This document shows, piece by piece, positions 1-10,391 of a stretch of DNA of 64,000 nucleotides; within the stretch, counting starts at the first letter, position 1, and every line of letters starts with the position of its first letter. Source of the stretch: Helianthus annuus. Lineage: Eukaryota > Streptophyta > Magnoliopsida > Asterales > Asteraceae. The DNA lies in NCBI RefSeq assembly GCF_002127325.2, contig NC_035436.2:114206088-114270087 (forward strand). Reading direction: 5' to 3'. The translations under genes and the position numbers were made by a program. The notes under the pieces were generated by a model. That model did not search any database, was not told the origin of the DNA, and was given only the letters and a program-made list of their open reading frames with translations.

Positions 1-373
1 AAATTTGGAAAAGATTAAAGTTGTTATGGTTTGCCTAATTTATCATTTCTTATTTTATTTATATTTGAAAGTTTCATCTTTTGTCGGTTAATCATGAGGG
101 TCAAACTTTTAATTCCAGATGTTATACTACTATGGGGATATCAATACTTTTAAAATATGATCACGCAATTAAATTAATTGTTTAAAAACATAACACACTA
201 TTATCATTGTATTTCAATTACTTAGATTTTAGATTTTATACAAAAATAAATAAATAAATAAAAAATAAAAATGTTTGACTACCACTAGAATCCTAAAATA
301 TCAGACATGATAACTTGTCATATAACTTATAGTATTTCTTTTAATTAATGTTACAAAAGTTTCATATATTACA
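1..373 (-). repeat. Element Z 3' LTR (partial, runs off window)
   Basis: AT-rich noncoding sequence left of a polypurine tract (374-395, read on the minus strand as A/G-rich ending TAGAGGGGTAGAATTG). On the minus strand the LTR would start TGTAA at 373. Only its 5' part is in the window, so its length and TATA box cannot be given. Confidence 0.6.
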
Positions 374-626
374 ATTCTACCCCTCTAAAAAAATTTCGTC
401 CTCGGAATTGCTAAGTCCTTACAACGCACGAATACTAGACATAAGGGAGAGATGCGGAACAAACTTTAACGATCTTATAATCATATATAAAGCATACTAA
501 CGTACGGACTTCTGAGATGGCAAATAAACGGATACTGGAATAGATCAAATTTAGCATGCAAACAAAATAAGTTCGACTAACACAAAATAGAAAGGGATAA
601 ATCCAACTAACCAGAACTACGAAGAG

Positions 627-1061
627 CTAAGGCGTGAACAAATTCGGATATTGGGAGCGGACGGTGTCTTCCATTTCCCAAGTAGCTTCACGCTCAGAAT
701 GGTTCTTCCACAAAACTTTAACAAAAGGAATAGTCTTCTTGCGCATAACACGCTCTTGTCGGTTAGGAATAGCTTCGGGTTCCTCTTCGAATGACAAGTC
801 TTCCTGTATCTCATGAAGTGGATAGTTTACCACATGTAACGGATTATAGTTATATCCCCTAAGAAGAGATACGTGAAAGACGTTATGCACGTGTGACAAC
901 TGAGGTGGTAGAGCCAAGCAGTATGAAAGCTCCCCAACTTTGTCATGGATTTCAAATGGACCAATGAATCTAGGGCTAAGCTTCCCTTTAATTCCGAAAT
1001 GGCGAACACCCGTACAAGGCGAAACTCGCAAGAATACCCGATCACCAACACTAAACTCCAA
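627..1061 (-). pseudogene. pol: Z integrase C-terminal domain and chromodomain-like tail
   Basis: A 144-codon open segment. The first part (FSVGDRVFLRVSPC, then GKLSPRFIGPFEI) is the GPF/Y-type C-terminus of chromovirus integrase. The last 50 residues (KTIPFVKVLWKNHSEREATW...YPNLF) match the chromodomain-like tail that helps direct integration in this clade. Sequence upstream to about 1170 continues the same reading with an in-frame TAA (near 1093) in a basic linker where related elements have glutamine. The ORF stops shortly before the polypurine tract, as expected at the end of pol. Confidence 0.85.
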
Positions 1062-1203
1062 TTCTCGACGATGTCGGTCTGCGTAGCTCTTTTATCGACT
1101 CTGAGCTTCCTTTAACTTTTCCCGAGCAATAACTACTTTCTCACTAGTGACTAGTGATCTGTACTAATTCGGGTCCTTCAATAATTTTCTCGCCAACTTC
1201 CTC

Positions 1204-2114
1204 CTAACAAATAGGAGCTCTACACCTTCGAACGTAAAGCAGCTCAAATGGTGCCATGCCAATGCTAGCTTGCCAACTATTATTGTAGGCAAACTCAACA
1301 AGATAGAGATACTCATCCCAATTTCCAGTCCACTTTAAGAAACGAGAAGTGTCTAAATGGTACGCTCCGACTGGCCGTTGGTCTGAGGATGAAATGCGGT
1401 GATGAATCTCAACCTTGTGCCCCACGCGGCTTGCAAACCTTTCTAGAAATGAGAAGTGTAACGTGGGTCACGATCAGAAACAATAGAGACTGGAGTACCA
1501 TGAAGACTGATAATCTCCTTAGTAAAGATCTCAGATAATCTACTGACTGAGAAACCTTGCTGAATAGGGAGAAAGTAAGCAAACTTAGACAACCGGTTAA
1601 CTACAACCCAGATGGTATCATTCTTTCTAAATGTCTTCGGCAACCCAGTTACAAAATCCATTGAAATGTCATCCCACTTCCATACTAGAATGTTTAGTGG
1701 TTGAAGCAAACCACCAGCTCTTTGATGTTCGGTCTTAACTTGCTGGCAAGTGAGACATCTGCTAACATACCTCTAAACATCCTCTTTCATAGCGTTCCAC
1801 CAAAAGTGCTGACGAAGATCCCGATATATCTTTGTAGAACTAGGGTGAACAGAGAATAGTGAACTATGTGCCTCGGCTAACAATGACTCTTGCAAAGTGG
1901 AATGATTAGGCACACATAACCGTTTTCCACACCAGACTACTCCATTCTCATCAATTCTGAATTCTGACTGCTTGCTAACCTCCAAATTCCGAATAATAGC
2001 CCAAAGTTCTCCACCGTCTTGTTGGGCACTCTTGATCCGCGAGATAAAGTCAGGCTCTATCTGAAATCTGGCTAGATAACCATTGGTGTCACCAAGATGA
2101 ATACCAATACCCAA
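1204..2114 (-). pseudogene. pol: Z integrase zinc-binding and catalytic domains, broken
   Basis: Three open pieces (2114-1773, 1709-1443, 1425-1204) together cover integrase. The first has the linker and the His half of the HHCC domain (AEAHSSLFSVHPSS). The second has [15 protein letters not shown] with the first catalytic Asp and IVSDRDPRY with the second. The third has the late core (LVEFAYNNSWQASIGMAPFELLY). The stretch that should carry the catalytic Glu is shifted out of frame at about 1430. Several stops and frameshifts make it non-functional. Confidence 0.85.
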
Positions 2115-2258
2115 CTTATCAAGATCTGCGAGAATCTGTGGCTACAATTGAAGAGAAGAAATAGACCTAGAACTCTTTTGCCTAAGAGCATCGACCACAA
2201 CGTTGGCTTTACCCGGGTGATACTGAATGTTGGCATCATAATCCTTTAGCAACTCTAG

Positions 2259-2729
2259 TCAACGTCTCTGCCTCATGTTCAACTCCTTCTGCGTAAAGAT
2301 GTACTTCAAGCTCTTTTGGTCAGTGAAAATATCACAAGTCTCTCCGTACAAATAATGTCGCCAAATCTTTAGAGCAAAGATAACTGCGGCAAGCTCAAGA
2401 TCATGAGTCGGATAATTAACCTCATATGGTTTTAACTGACGTGAGGCATAAGCAATGACCTTGTTATGCTGCATCAAAACACATCTAAGACCCTTCTTCG
2501 AGGCATCACTGTAAATTTGATATCCACCTGTACTTGATAGGAGTGTGAGAATCGGGGCAGAAACCAACCTTTTCTTCAATTCTTGAAAACTTTTCAGACG
2601 GTCCTCGTTCCAAGAGCACTTAACCCCTTTTCTCATAAGTTGTGTGAGAGGCAAAGAGATAGTCGAAAATTCTTCAACAAATCTGCGATAATAACCGTCG
2701 AAGCATAATACATTAATTAAGAAATTCAT
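2259..2729 (-). pseudogene. pol: Z RT thumb end and RNase H
   Basis: A 156-codon open segment with [11 protein letters not shown] (RT/RNase H connection), [15 protein letters not shown] (RNase H first Asp), [23 protein letters not shown] (catalytic Glu region) and [15 protein letters not shown] (an Asp; the usual DHKS is DQKS here). The left end is a stop inside the conserved QRRW motif, continuing into degraded tether sequence. At the right end similarity fades around 2735, about ten residues after the point where the RT segment at 17884 ends. Confidence 0.85.
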
Positions 2730-2745
2730 AAACCACGTGTGTGAG

Positions 2746-3018
2746 AGCCATTAAATTCTTCTCGCGTTTCCATGTATCTCGACCCATGACCACTCCAGCA
2801 TCCCAGACAGCAAGTTCCAATAATATTCACCTAAGGGCCTGCAAGGCATGTAACAACAAGTTAACAACAAAGTTGAGCGAGTTCATAGTGGGTTGTCCAT
2901 TTTAAAGTTGTTCCAAAAAAATCCATAAGTTCTTTCGAAAACCATGAGTTAATCAATTCCGTGTTTCCCAAACCATAACCAGTGGGGGCTACCCCATGTA
3001 ACCACTAGACCCGTTACC
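2746..3018 (-). repeat. LTR remnant I, left part
   Basis: Noncoding. On the minus strand it contains an LTR-like block (about 2838-2890, GAACTCGCTCAAC... to ...GTTACATGCCTTGCAGG) that also occurs in the LTRs of A, B and F, so it is a piece of a related minus-strand gypsy LTR. It is interrupted at 3018/3019 by element A and seems to resume at 12703. Its own left terminus is not recognisable. Confidence 0.6.
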
Positions 3019-3023
3019 ATATC
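3019..3023. repeat. Target-site duplication ATATC, left of element A
   Basis: ATATC here is repeated exactly at 12698-12702, directly flanking the outer TG...CA ends of element A. A 5-bp duplication is standard for LTR element integrases. It fixes the true start of A at 3024. Confidence 0.9.
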
Positions 3024-3329
3024 TGTGACACCCCAGGAAAATCAGTAAACGATACAACTTACCTAGCTTCCTTAGTAACCGCATGCTAAATTTCGGGATG
3101 AAATTTCTTTCAAGTTGGGGATAATGTGACAACTCGAGTTTCCAAGATTTCCTTATTCGCATTTATTGCACGTTAACTGTTTGATTGTTACACGACGTGT
3201 TTGCTTTGTAACTGTATACGTGGTATTATATGATAAAACGTATTGTGATTATTGCATGTTTATGTGATTGATGTTATAACATGAAACTTATTAGGAACCT
3301 TAAACCGTTTAACTCATGAAAGAACCCAA

Positions 3330-3472
3330 CGAAACAGAAGTCTGTTTCATCACACCAATCCCGACGAAACAGAGTTATTTCGCCAAAAACACACCAACGA
3401 AATAGGAGCTTGTTCGTCATGCCAATCTCGACGAAACAGATGTGTTTCGCCGAGCCCAGTTTCGCCGAAGCC
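3330..3472 (+). repeat. Cluster of short CGAAACA/TGTTTCG hairpins
   Basis: About five spaced copies of ACGAAACAGA and GTTTCGCC-type words that can fold on each other, such as CGAAACAGATGTGTTTCG with a 4-nt loop. A second cluster lies at 4126-4297, and both recur in the 3' LTR (10673-10812 and 11468-11642). Confidence 0.7.
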
Positions 3473-4125
3473 CATTAAGGGCCCAACACGTAATGACGGG
3501 TATTTTAGCGAATCAACCAGTTCACTCGTCACACTTTTAGCAAAACAGAAACCCTAGAACTCACCCCACTGTGACGGCAGCTGTGTGTGATTCTCCCAAG
3601 CCCTTTAGCGATCAATTCATCTTTCCATCCATCTCGGTTAGTCGTTTGTGTGTTAATTCGGTTTCATGATTCTTTGACTACTCGATTCATGTTTGTGTTT
3701 ATGTTGATTTCTGGAATAGATTTGATTATTTGAGTACAGTTGTCTTGATTTCGTATGCATGAAAAATCGGTTATACAACTTTATGAGAAACATGACGTGA
3801 TTAGGGTTTCATGAGTCTTATGTATCATCATCCATTGCATACCTGATTAAACCGTTTAGAACGAAATCATAGGATGGTTCTTTGAATCAGCAAATCTAAA
3901 CTAGTGTTAATCGTATAAATGCTTTATGATATCGTAGATTTCGTATTTGTTCAGTAACTGTTATGCAAAGGGTACGGATTACTTGTATGTTGTTTGGTTG
4001 AATGAATTCTGACGATTTGCTATGTGATGATTCTGGAAGATTGATGATGTTGATGTCGGCTGTTAGCATGACTAGGGTTTTTTGTGATTGTGTCACTGTC
4101 ATGCGACGTAACAGACATCCTCATG

Positions 4126-4297
4126 ATGAAACACAGGTGGCGACGAAACAAAAGTGTTTCGCCGACACCGACCTTGACGAATCAGACACGACAAAACACA
4201 AAGTGTTTCGCCGAGACCTTTAGCGACGAAACAAAGGTGACGAAACGGAAGTGTTTCGTCGGGAGGGACTCACGGCGAAACAGGGGTGTTTCGCCGA
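4126..4297 (+). repeat. Second CGAAACA/TGTTTCG hairpin cluster
   Basis: Further copies of the same word pair. The best is a perfect 10-bp stem, CGGCGAAACA (4273-4282) against TGTTTCGCCG (4287-4296), with a GGGG loop. The loop bases differ between copies while the arms stay complementary. Confidence 0.75.
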
Positions 4298-4649
4298 AAA
4301 GCTAAATTGCACAGTAACTTAGTTTAATTCTGTTAAAGTTAACTGAGTTAGTTAACTGCTGTTAAGCGATACGCAGGACTTGTATAACTTTGAATATGTG
4401 ATTTATACTACCTTGTGATCATTGACTATGCTTATACGTCAACTTCGTGAATACAAACTGATTATGTATACATGCGTACTTTAGGAGGTGATTGATTAAC
4501 TGTGAGCCCATACTTTAGCATACCGAGCAAACCAAGGTGAGTTTACACTCTTACCAAGGCATGTGATTCCCGGTGGGTAGGGAATGGGATTGATGGAAAA
4601 GGATTGATGAATTATTTGGAGTTACACTGTTACTAGACTATCTACCATC

Positions 4650-4909
4650 GTCCTCGGTTGCGAAGGACCCTTACGTAAAACCTACGTAATACTTGTGCTT
4701 ACCACTGTCCTCAGGGTTCGAGGGACACATACGTAAAACCTAAGTAAACTCATACATACTACTGTCCTAGGGTTATGAAGGACACTTACGTAAAACCTAC
4801 GTAAACCCCCGCGTACCACTGTCCTTGGGATAAGAAGGACACCTACGTAAAACCTACGTAAACCTTGTACGTACTACTATTCTCGGGTTAAGAAGAACAC
4901 TTATGGTTA
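4650..4909 (+). repeat. Tandem hairpin array in element A 5' LTR
   Basis: Five units of about 55-60 bp. Each has a GTCCT...AGGAC inverted pair with a 9-11-nt loop, followed by TACGTAAAACCTACGTAA. In the 3' LTR copy (11989-12245) the fifth unit reads GTTCT...AGAAC, a paired change that keeps the stem. In the 5' LTR the same unit is ATTCT...AGAAC. Confidence 0.8.
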
Positions 4910-5360
4910 CCTCTAGTCTAGTACATACACACAAGGGAAGCCCCCACTAAATGAACATACAATTGACTTAGTTAATAACGCATGGTGATGCAACGAACTT
5001 ACTATTACGAACTTATTTCCTGTGAACTCGCTCAACTAGTTGTTGACTTTCTGTTACATGCCTTGCACGACCATAGGTACTCATGGAGCTTGCACGGGAG
5101 GCGCGGTCGTTGTGGACATGGATTGTGGGTGTTTCGATGAAAATATTATGGCTCTTTAACCTTAACGCTTGTGTTGGATTTTTCATACTATGCTTCCGCT
5201 ACTTATACTACATTTTGAAATGAACACCAATTGTATTGTGATGAATTACATTTACAGTTACCTATTATTTACATGTTCGATATGATTGGTGGCTTGATCC
5301 TCGTCAGTCACGCCTCCAAGCGGTAGTACTCCGCATGTGGATTTTGGGGGTGTGACAGAT

Positions 5361-5373
5361 TGGTATCAGAGCC
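5361..5373 (+). promoter_or_regulatory. Primer binding site, element A
   Basis: TGGTATCAGAGCC, complementary to the 3' end of plant initiator methionine tRNA, starts 3 nt after the 5' LTR end. It primes minus-strand cDNA. Confidence 0.9.
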
Positions 5374-5670
5374 TTTGGTTATAGAAAACTTGGTTTTAAT
5401 ATGGGGAAAATGTTTTTATTAAAACCAGACTATAACCAGTACAGTGCTCAACGATCCACAACGACGCCTCGCTCAACGTGCAAGACTCAACATCCTAGGT
5501 AATATGGTTTATGTATTATTGCCTACTTGTTAGATTACGTAGAACTTTGCTCATGGTATGCTTAAATACACACAACCACTATTGCTTGAGAACACGTGTG
5601 TGCTCACTCTCTTCTGTCATCGCACTATTCGCGAACCTCTCTTACTTATGTTACCTTTGCTATGAAGATC
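5374..5670 (+). other. Element A leader
   Basis: Untranslated leader between primer site and gag. The first ATGs are out of the gag frame or upstream of it. Just before the gag ATG (5671) is a pyrimidine-rich stretch ending TATGAAG, which could be a 3' splice site (AG at 5666-5667). A TAG|GTAATA donor-like sequence occurs near 5500 and is shared with element B. Confidence 0.5.
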
Positions 5671-8600
5671 ATGGCTGGACGTATTAACATGACTCAAGAC
5701 CAGTTGACGGCTCTCATTAACGAACAAGTTGCTGCGGCACTTGCAGCTGCACAAGCAGGAGGTATACCCTGCAGTCGTAACACACTAGGACCTTTAGATC
5801 CTACACTCCTAGAACAACTTTTGTATTTAATCTTGTCATGTTCCTATACACAACAGGTCAACACGTACAGCAACCTGTTTGCACTTTCAAGAACTTTATG
5901 GACTGTCGTCCTAGCACATTTAGTGGCACAGAAGGAGCGGTTGGACTCCTCCATTGGTTCGAAAAGCTCAAGTCAGTATTTGAGATGTGTGAATGCCCTG
6001 AGGCTCGCAGGGTGAAGTACACCACTGGTACTCTAGAAGGAATTGCGCTGACTTGGTGGAATGTGCAAGTTCAGATATTAGGGCTGGCAGCTGCTAACGC
6101 CACCCCTTTGAATGATTTCAAGGAGCTTATCAAACGAGAATACTGCTCGCGTGATGACATCCACAAGTTGGAAGTGGAGTTCTTTCATTTGAAAATGACT
6201 GGATCAGAAATTGAAGCTTATACTAAACAGTCGAACGAGCTGGCCATCTTGTGTCCAACTATGGTGGACTCTCCAAGCAAGCGCATTGAGTTGTATCTCA
6301 AGGGTCTAGCGCCAGAAATTCAAAGCCATGTGACATCGGCTAACCTTGATAATATCCAGGATATTCAACGTCTGGCTCATCGCCTCACAGATCAGGCAGT
6401 GGAACAGAACAGGCTGCGTAAGCGCATCAGTGCTACTACTACCGCTACCACTTTTGTTACTCCTACTACTCCTAGTGACAACAAGAGAAAATGGGAGGGG
6501 GATTCTAGCAAGGGTTCAGCTATAGTTCAGTCTCAGGTTCAGCAGCAAAAGACTGACCACTACCAGAGCCCTGGTCAGCAATCTTCTGGTAGTCGCGGAC
6601 AGAGAGTTTATCGCGGAAATCACCCAAGGTGCAACAACTGTAACAGACACCACAGTGGCCAGTGCAACAAGGGTCGTTGTCAGAGGTGTCTCAAGATGGG
6701 TCATGAGGCCAAGGATTGTAGGAGCCCACGGCCTGTAACTCAGAATCAGCAGCAACAGCCAGCACAGCAGAATCCACAACAGGGTAACAAAGGATGTTTT
6801 CATTTTGGCGTTGAAGGTCACTTCAAGAGGCACTGCCCCCAGTTAAACCGAAACCAGAATAACAACAACAACAATAACCAAGGAAACAGGAACAACAATG
6901 GGGGAAACAACAATGATGGGAACAACGGCGCTAGGGGTCGTGTGTTCGTGCTGGGGCAGGGAGATGCAAGCAATGATCCCAACGTGGTTATGGGTAAGTT
7001 TCTTCTCGACGACTTTTATGTTACTGTATTGTTTGATTCGGGTGCGGATACCAGTTATGTGTCTCTAAAAGTTAGTCAAATGCTCAAGCGCACACCCACA
7101 CTTCTGAACACTAAACATGTCGTAGAGTTAGGAAATGGTAAAAGTCTAGAGGCCACACACATAGTTCAGGGTTGTAATCTTATCCTCGCTGGTCAGACTT
7201 TCTTTATCGACCTTATTCCCATAGCTTTGGGTAGTTTCGACATCATCATTGGGATGGACTGGCTGTCCCAACACCAAGCAGAGATCTTATGTAAAGAGAA
7301 GATAGTACGTATTCCTCGTTCTAGTAAAGAACCTCTCGAAGTTCAAGGCGACAAGAGTGGTGCTGTGGTTGGCATCATCTCCTTCCTGAAGGCTCAGAAA
7401 TGTTTACGAAAGGGTCATACTGCCATCTTGGCACTGGTTACTGATGCATCAACGAAGGAGAAGAGATTAGAGGATATTCCAGTTGTACGCGATTTTCCTC
7501 AGGTGTTTCCTGAAGATTTACCTGGGCTACCGCCTCATCGCCAGGTCGAATTCCAGATTGAACTAGCTCCAGGAGCAGCGCCCATAGCTCGCGCACCGTA
7601 TCGATTAGCCCCACCTGAATTGGAAGAACTGTCTAAACAACTACAAGAGCTCTTGGATAAGGGCTTTATTCGTCCTAGCTCTTCGCCTTGGGGAGCCCCA
7701 GTACTATTTGTGAAGAAGAAAGACGACACTTTCAGGATGTGCATAGATTATCGTGAACTAAACAAGGTGACTGTGAAGAACCGCTATCCTCTTCCACGTA
7801 TAGATGACTTGTTCGACCAGTTACAAGGGTCGAGCTACTACTCGAAGATTGATCTGAGGTCAGGTTACCATCAGCTGAGAGTCCGGGATGAGGACGTCTC
7901 CAAAGCAGCATTCAGAACTCGTTACGGCCACTACGAGTTTCTTGTCATGCCATTCGGGTTAACGAACGCACCTGCAGTCTTCATGGATCTAATGAATAGA
8001 GTGTGCAAGCCCTACCTAGACAAGTTTGTGATTGTTTTCATCGACGACATCCTGATCTATTCTAAGAGTCAGGAGGAACACGAGCAGCATCTGCGTCTTA
8101 TTTTGGAACTCCTTCAAACGGAACAATTGTACGGCAAGTTTTCAAAATGCGACTTCTGGCTTCGTGAAGTCCACTTTCTAGGCCATGTGGTGAATAAGGA
8201 TGGGATTCATGTTGATCCATCCAAGGTCGACTCGATCAGGAACTGGCCTGCACAGCGTACACCAACGGAAATACGCCAACTCTTGGGTTTGGCGGGTTAT
8301 TACAGAAGGTTTATTAAAGACTTCTCCAGGATCGCACAACCACTTACGTTACTGACACAGAAAGGTGTTACTTATCGTTGGGATAATACACAGGAGATCG
8401 CTTTTCAGCACTTAAAAGATAGGCTCTGCAGTGCACCTATTCTCTCGTTACCAGAGGGCACGGACGATTTTGTGGTTTATTGCGACGCGTCCATCCAGGG
8501 TCTTGGATGTGTGTTAATGCAGCGTGACAGGGTTATTGCTTATGCTTTGCGCCAACTCAAGGTTCATGAATGGAACTACACCACACATGATTTGGAGCTT

Positions 8601-8879
8601 GGAGCTGTTGTTTTTGCACTCAAGATATGGCGACACTACCTGTACGGTACCAAGTGCACTATCTACACCGATCACAGGAGTCTCGAGCATATCTTCAAGC
8701 AGAAGGAATTGAACATGCGTCAACGTCGATGGGTTGAACTGCTGAATGATTATGAATGCGCCATCAAGTACCATCCAGGCAAAGCCAATGTTGTGGCTGA
8801 CGCTCTCAGTCGAAAGGATACTGTACCTAGACGCGTGCGAGCATTACAGCTTACTATTCAGTCTAGTCTTCCTGCATAG
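5671..8879 (+). pseudogene. gag-pol: Element A gag-protease-RT-RNase H, with one gag intron
   Basis: Exon 1 (5671-5761, MAGRINMTQDQL...) and exon 2 (from 5857) join in frame across a 95-nt GT-AG interval. Exon 2 holds the retrotransposon Gag domain, a zinc knuckle [14 protein letters not shown] and a second knuckle [14 protein letters not shown] in which one Cys has become Phe. The aspartic protease has [12 protein letters not shown] (near 7035). RT has [11 protein letters not shown] and FIDDILIYS (8038-8064). RNase H has [15 protein letters not shown] and [11 protein letters not shown]. The segment ends at an in-frame TAG (8877-8879), and the same frame continues into integrase. ATG 5671 was chosen over 5662 because it directly follows the possible splice site. 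In life this would give capsid, protease and polymerase of cytoplasmic particles. Confidence 0.9.
5762..5856 (+). other. Predicted spliceosomal intron in element A gag (95 nt, phase 1)
   Basis: G|GTATAC at the 5' end and TATACACAACAG|G at the 3' end. Exon 1 and exon 2 lie in different frames. Removing 5762-5856 joins them exactly within a glycine codon. The same-position intervals in elements B (51109-51207) and E (60163-60253) do the same. Splicing is inferred from sequence only. Confidence 0.8.
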
Positions 8880-10124
8880 ATACGATATGCTCAGGTGGAA
8901 GCATTGAAACCAGAAAACGTAAGGGCTGAAGCCTTACACGGCTCAAGGCAACGATTAGAACAAAGGGAAGACGGCGCCTACTATGTAACGGGGCGTATTT
9001 GGGTCCCACTATATGGCGGTTTACGAGAACTTGTGATGGATGAAGCACACAAGTCTCGCTACTCGGTACATCCAGGTTCGGATAAAATGTACCACGACAT
9101 CAGAACTACGTATTGGTGGCCTAGTATGAAGGCCCACATAGCGACTTACGTTGGCAAGTGTTTGACCTGTGCGAGGGTCAAGGCGGAATATCAGAAACCA
9201 TCAGGCCTACTTCAGCAACCCAAGATACCACAATGGAAATGGGAGGAAATTTCCATGGATTTTGTTACTGGCCTACCTAGATCTCAGCGCGGGAATGATA
9301 CTATATGGGTGATCGTGGATCGACTCACTAAGTCTGCTCACTTCTTGGCCATCAAGGAAACGGATAAGTTCTCCACACTAGCAGACATATATCTCAAGGA
9401 AGTTGTCTCAAGGCACGGAGTGCCAACCTCCATTATTTCGGACCGTGATGCACGATTTACTTCAGAACTATGGCAGGAAATGCACAAAGCTTTTGGCTCT
9501 CAGTTAGACATGAGCACAGCTTATCACCCTCAGACGGATGGGCAGTCTGAGCGCACTATCCAGACTCTAGAAGAAATGCTTCGGGCATGTGTTATCGATT
9601 TCGGCAACAGCTGGGAAAAGCATCTCCCATTAGTGGAGTTCTCATACAATAACAGTTACCATACCAGCATTCAAGCCGCTCCATTCGAGGCATTATACGG
9701 ACGTAAATGTCGGTCACCTCTCTGTTGGGCAGAGGTGGGGGATAGTCAAATCACAGGTCCAGAACTTGTAGTTGATGCTACTGAATGGATTGCACAGATA
9801 CGGCAACGCATGGCGGCGGCTCGTGATCGTCAGAAAAGTTACGCTGATAAGCGCAGGAAACCGCTCGAGTTCCAAGTTGGGGATCGAGTGCTACTTAAAG
9901 TCTCACCATGGAAGGGTGTGGTTCGTTTTGGCAAACGGGGCAAACTCAATCCGCGGTATGTCGGACCGTTCGAAATCATAGAAAGAATAGGGAAAGTGGC
10001 CTACAGACTGGACCTACCAGCAGAACTCGGTGCAGTTCACAATGTTTTCCACGTGTCGAATCTGAAGAAGTGTCTGTTAGATGAGACCCTCATAGTTCCT
10101 TTGAAGGAGCTCACTATCGACTAA
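8880..10124 (+). pseudogene. pol: Element A integrase
   Basis: Same frame as the preceding segment after the TAG at 8877. The HHCC zinc domain is visible ([11 protein letters not shown]...[11 protein letters not shown]). Catalytic residues are D in [10 protein letters not shown] in IISDRDARF and E in [11 protein letters not shown], all intact. The GPF/Y-type C-terminus ([14 protein letters not shown]) follows. It ends at TAA (10122-10124), where related elements carry a sense codon before the tail. Integrase inserts the cDNA copy into the genome. Confidence 0.9.
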
Positions 10125-10391
10125 CAGTTGCGATTCATCAAGGAACCAGTTGAAATCGCGGACCAGGATGTTAAGGTCCTCAAGAACACTAGAATACCTC
10201 TTGTTCGAGTTCGTTGGAACTCCCGTCGTGGCCCAGAGTTCACCTGGGAACCAGAAGATCAAATGGAACTCAAGTATCCCCAGTTATTCCAGAACAATGC
10301 AACTACTACTGTGGCTGAAGCTACTACAGAATTTCGGGACGAAATTCCAAATCAACGGTGGGATGATATGACACCCCAGGAAAACAAGTAA
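10125..10391 (+). pseudogene. pol: Element A chromodomain-like C-terminal tail
   Basis: In frame with integrase across the TAA at 10122. [23 protein letters not shown]...YPQLF matches the chromodomain-like module at the end of Tekay-type polyproteins. The open frame runs 25 nt into the 3' LTR before its stop. Confidence 0.8.
10357..10366 (+). promoter_or_regulatory. Polypurine tract, element A
   Basis: GGTGGGATGA directly before the 3' LTR, preceded by the ATTTCGGGACGAAATTCC block usual in this clade. It is the likely plus-strand primer. Confidence 0.7.

Larger units (their letters stand above)
1..2745 (-). mobile_element. Element Z, 3' half: old Ty3/gypsy chromovirus-type retrotransposon
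   Basis: Decayed minus-strand element. Reading leftward it gives the end of RT, RNase H, integrase zinc finger, integrase core, integrase C-terminus with chromodomain-like tail, a polypurine tract and the start of its 3' LTR. This domain order is that of Tekay/Del-type plant chromoviruses. Many stops and frameshifts mark it as the oldest layer. It begins (right end, about 2745) just where the RT fragment at 17884 stops, so the two are probably one element split by insertions; that is inference from matching breakpoints. Confidence 0.85.
3024..5357 (+). repeat. Element A 5' LTR
   Basis: 2334 bp, TGTGACACC...GGTGTGACA. The first 101 bp end in a polypurine-like stretch followed by a second TGTGACAACTCGAG (3125), which resembles how element B's LTR starts; see findings. 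Further along come a cluster of short CGAAACA/TGTTTCG hairpins (3330-3472), a probable transcript-leader zone with AAACCCTAGAACTC (3550-3565), a second hairpin cluster (4126-4297), a splice-donor-like AAG|GTGAGT (4537) and a tandem hairpin array (4650-4909). No clear TATA box was identified; the TTATATGATAA near 3226 is a weak candidate. Confidence 0.92.

Noticed and set aside
4650..4909. CRISPR-like array of regular repeats
   Set aside because: Units are imperfect, spacers are part of the repeat, and the context is a plant LTR with no cas genes.
3125..5357. LTR of element A starting at the inner TGTGACAACTCGAG (3125)
   Set aside because: Flanking 5-mers GATAA and ATATC do not match, whereas starting at 3024 gives perfect ATATC duplications.
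5361..5373. tRNA gene suggested by the initiator Met tRNA match
   Set aside because: Only the 3'-end complement is present, directly after an LTR, so it is a primer site.
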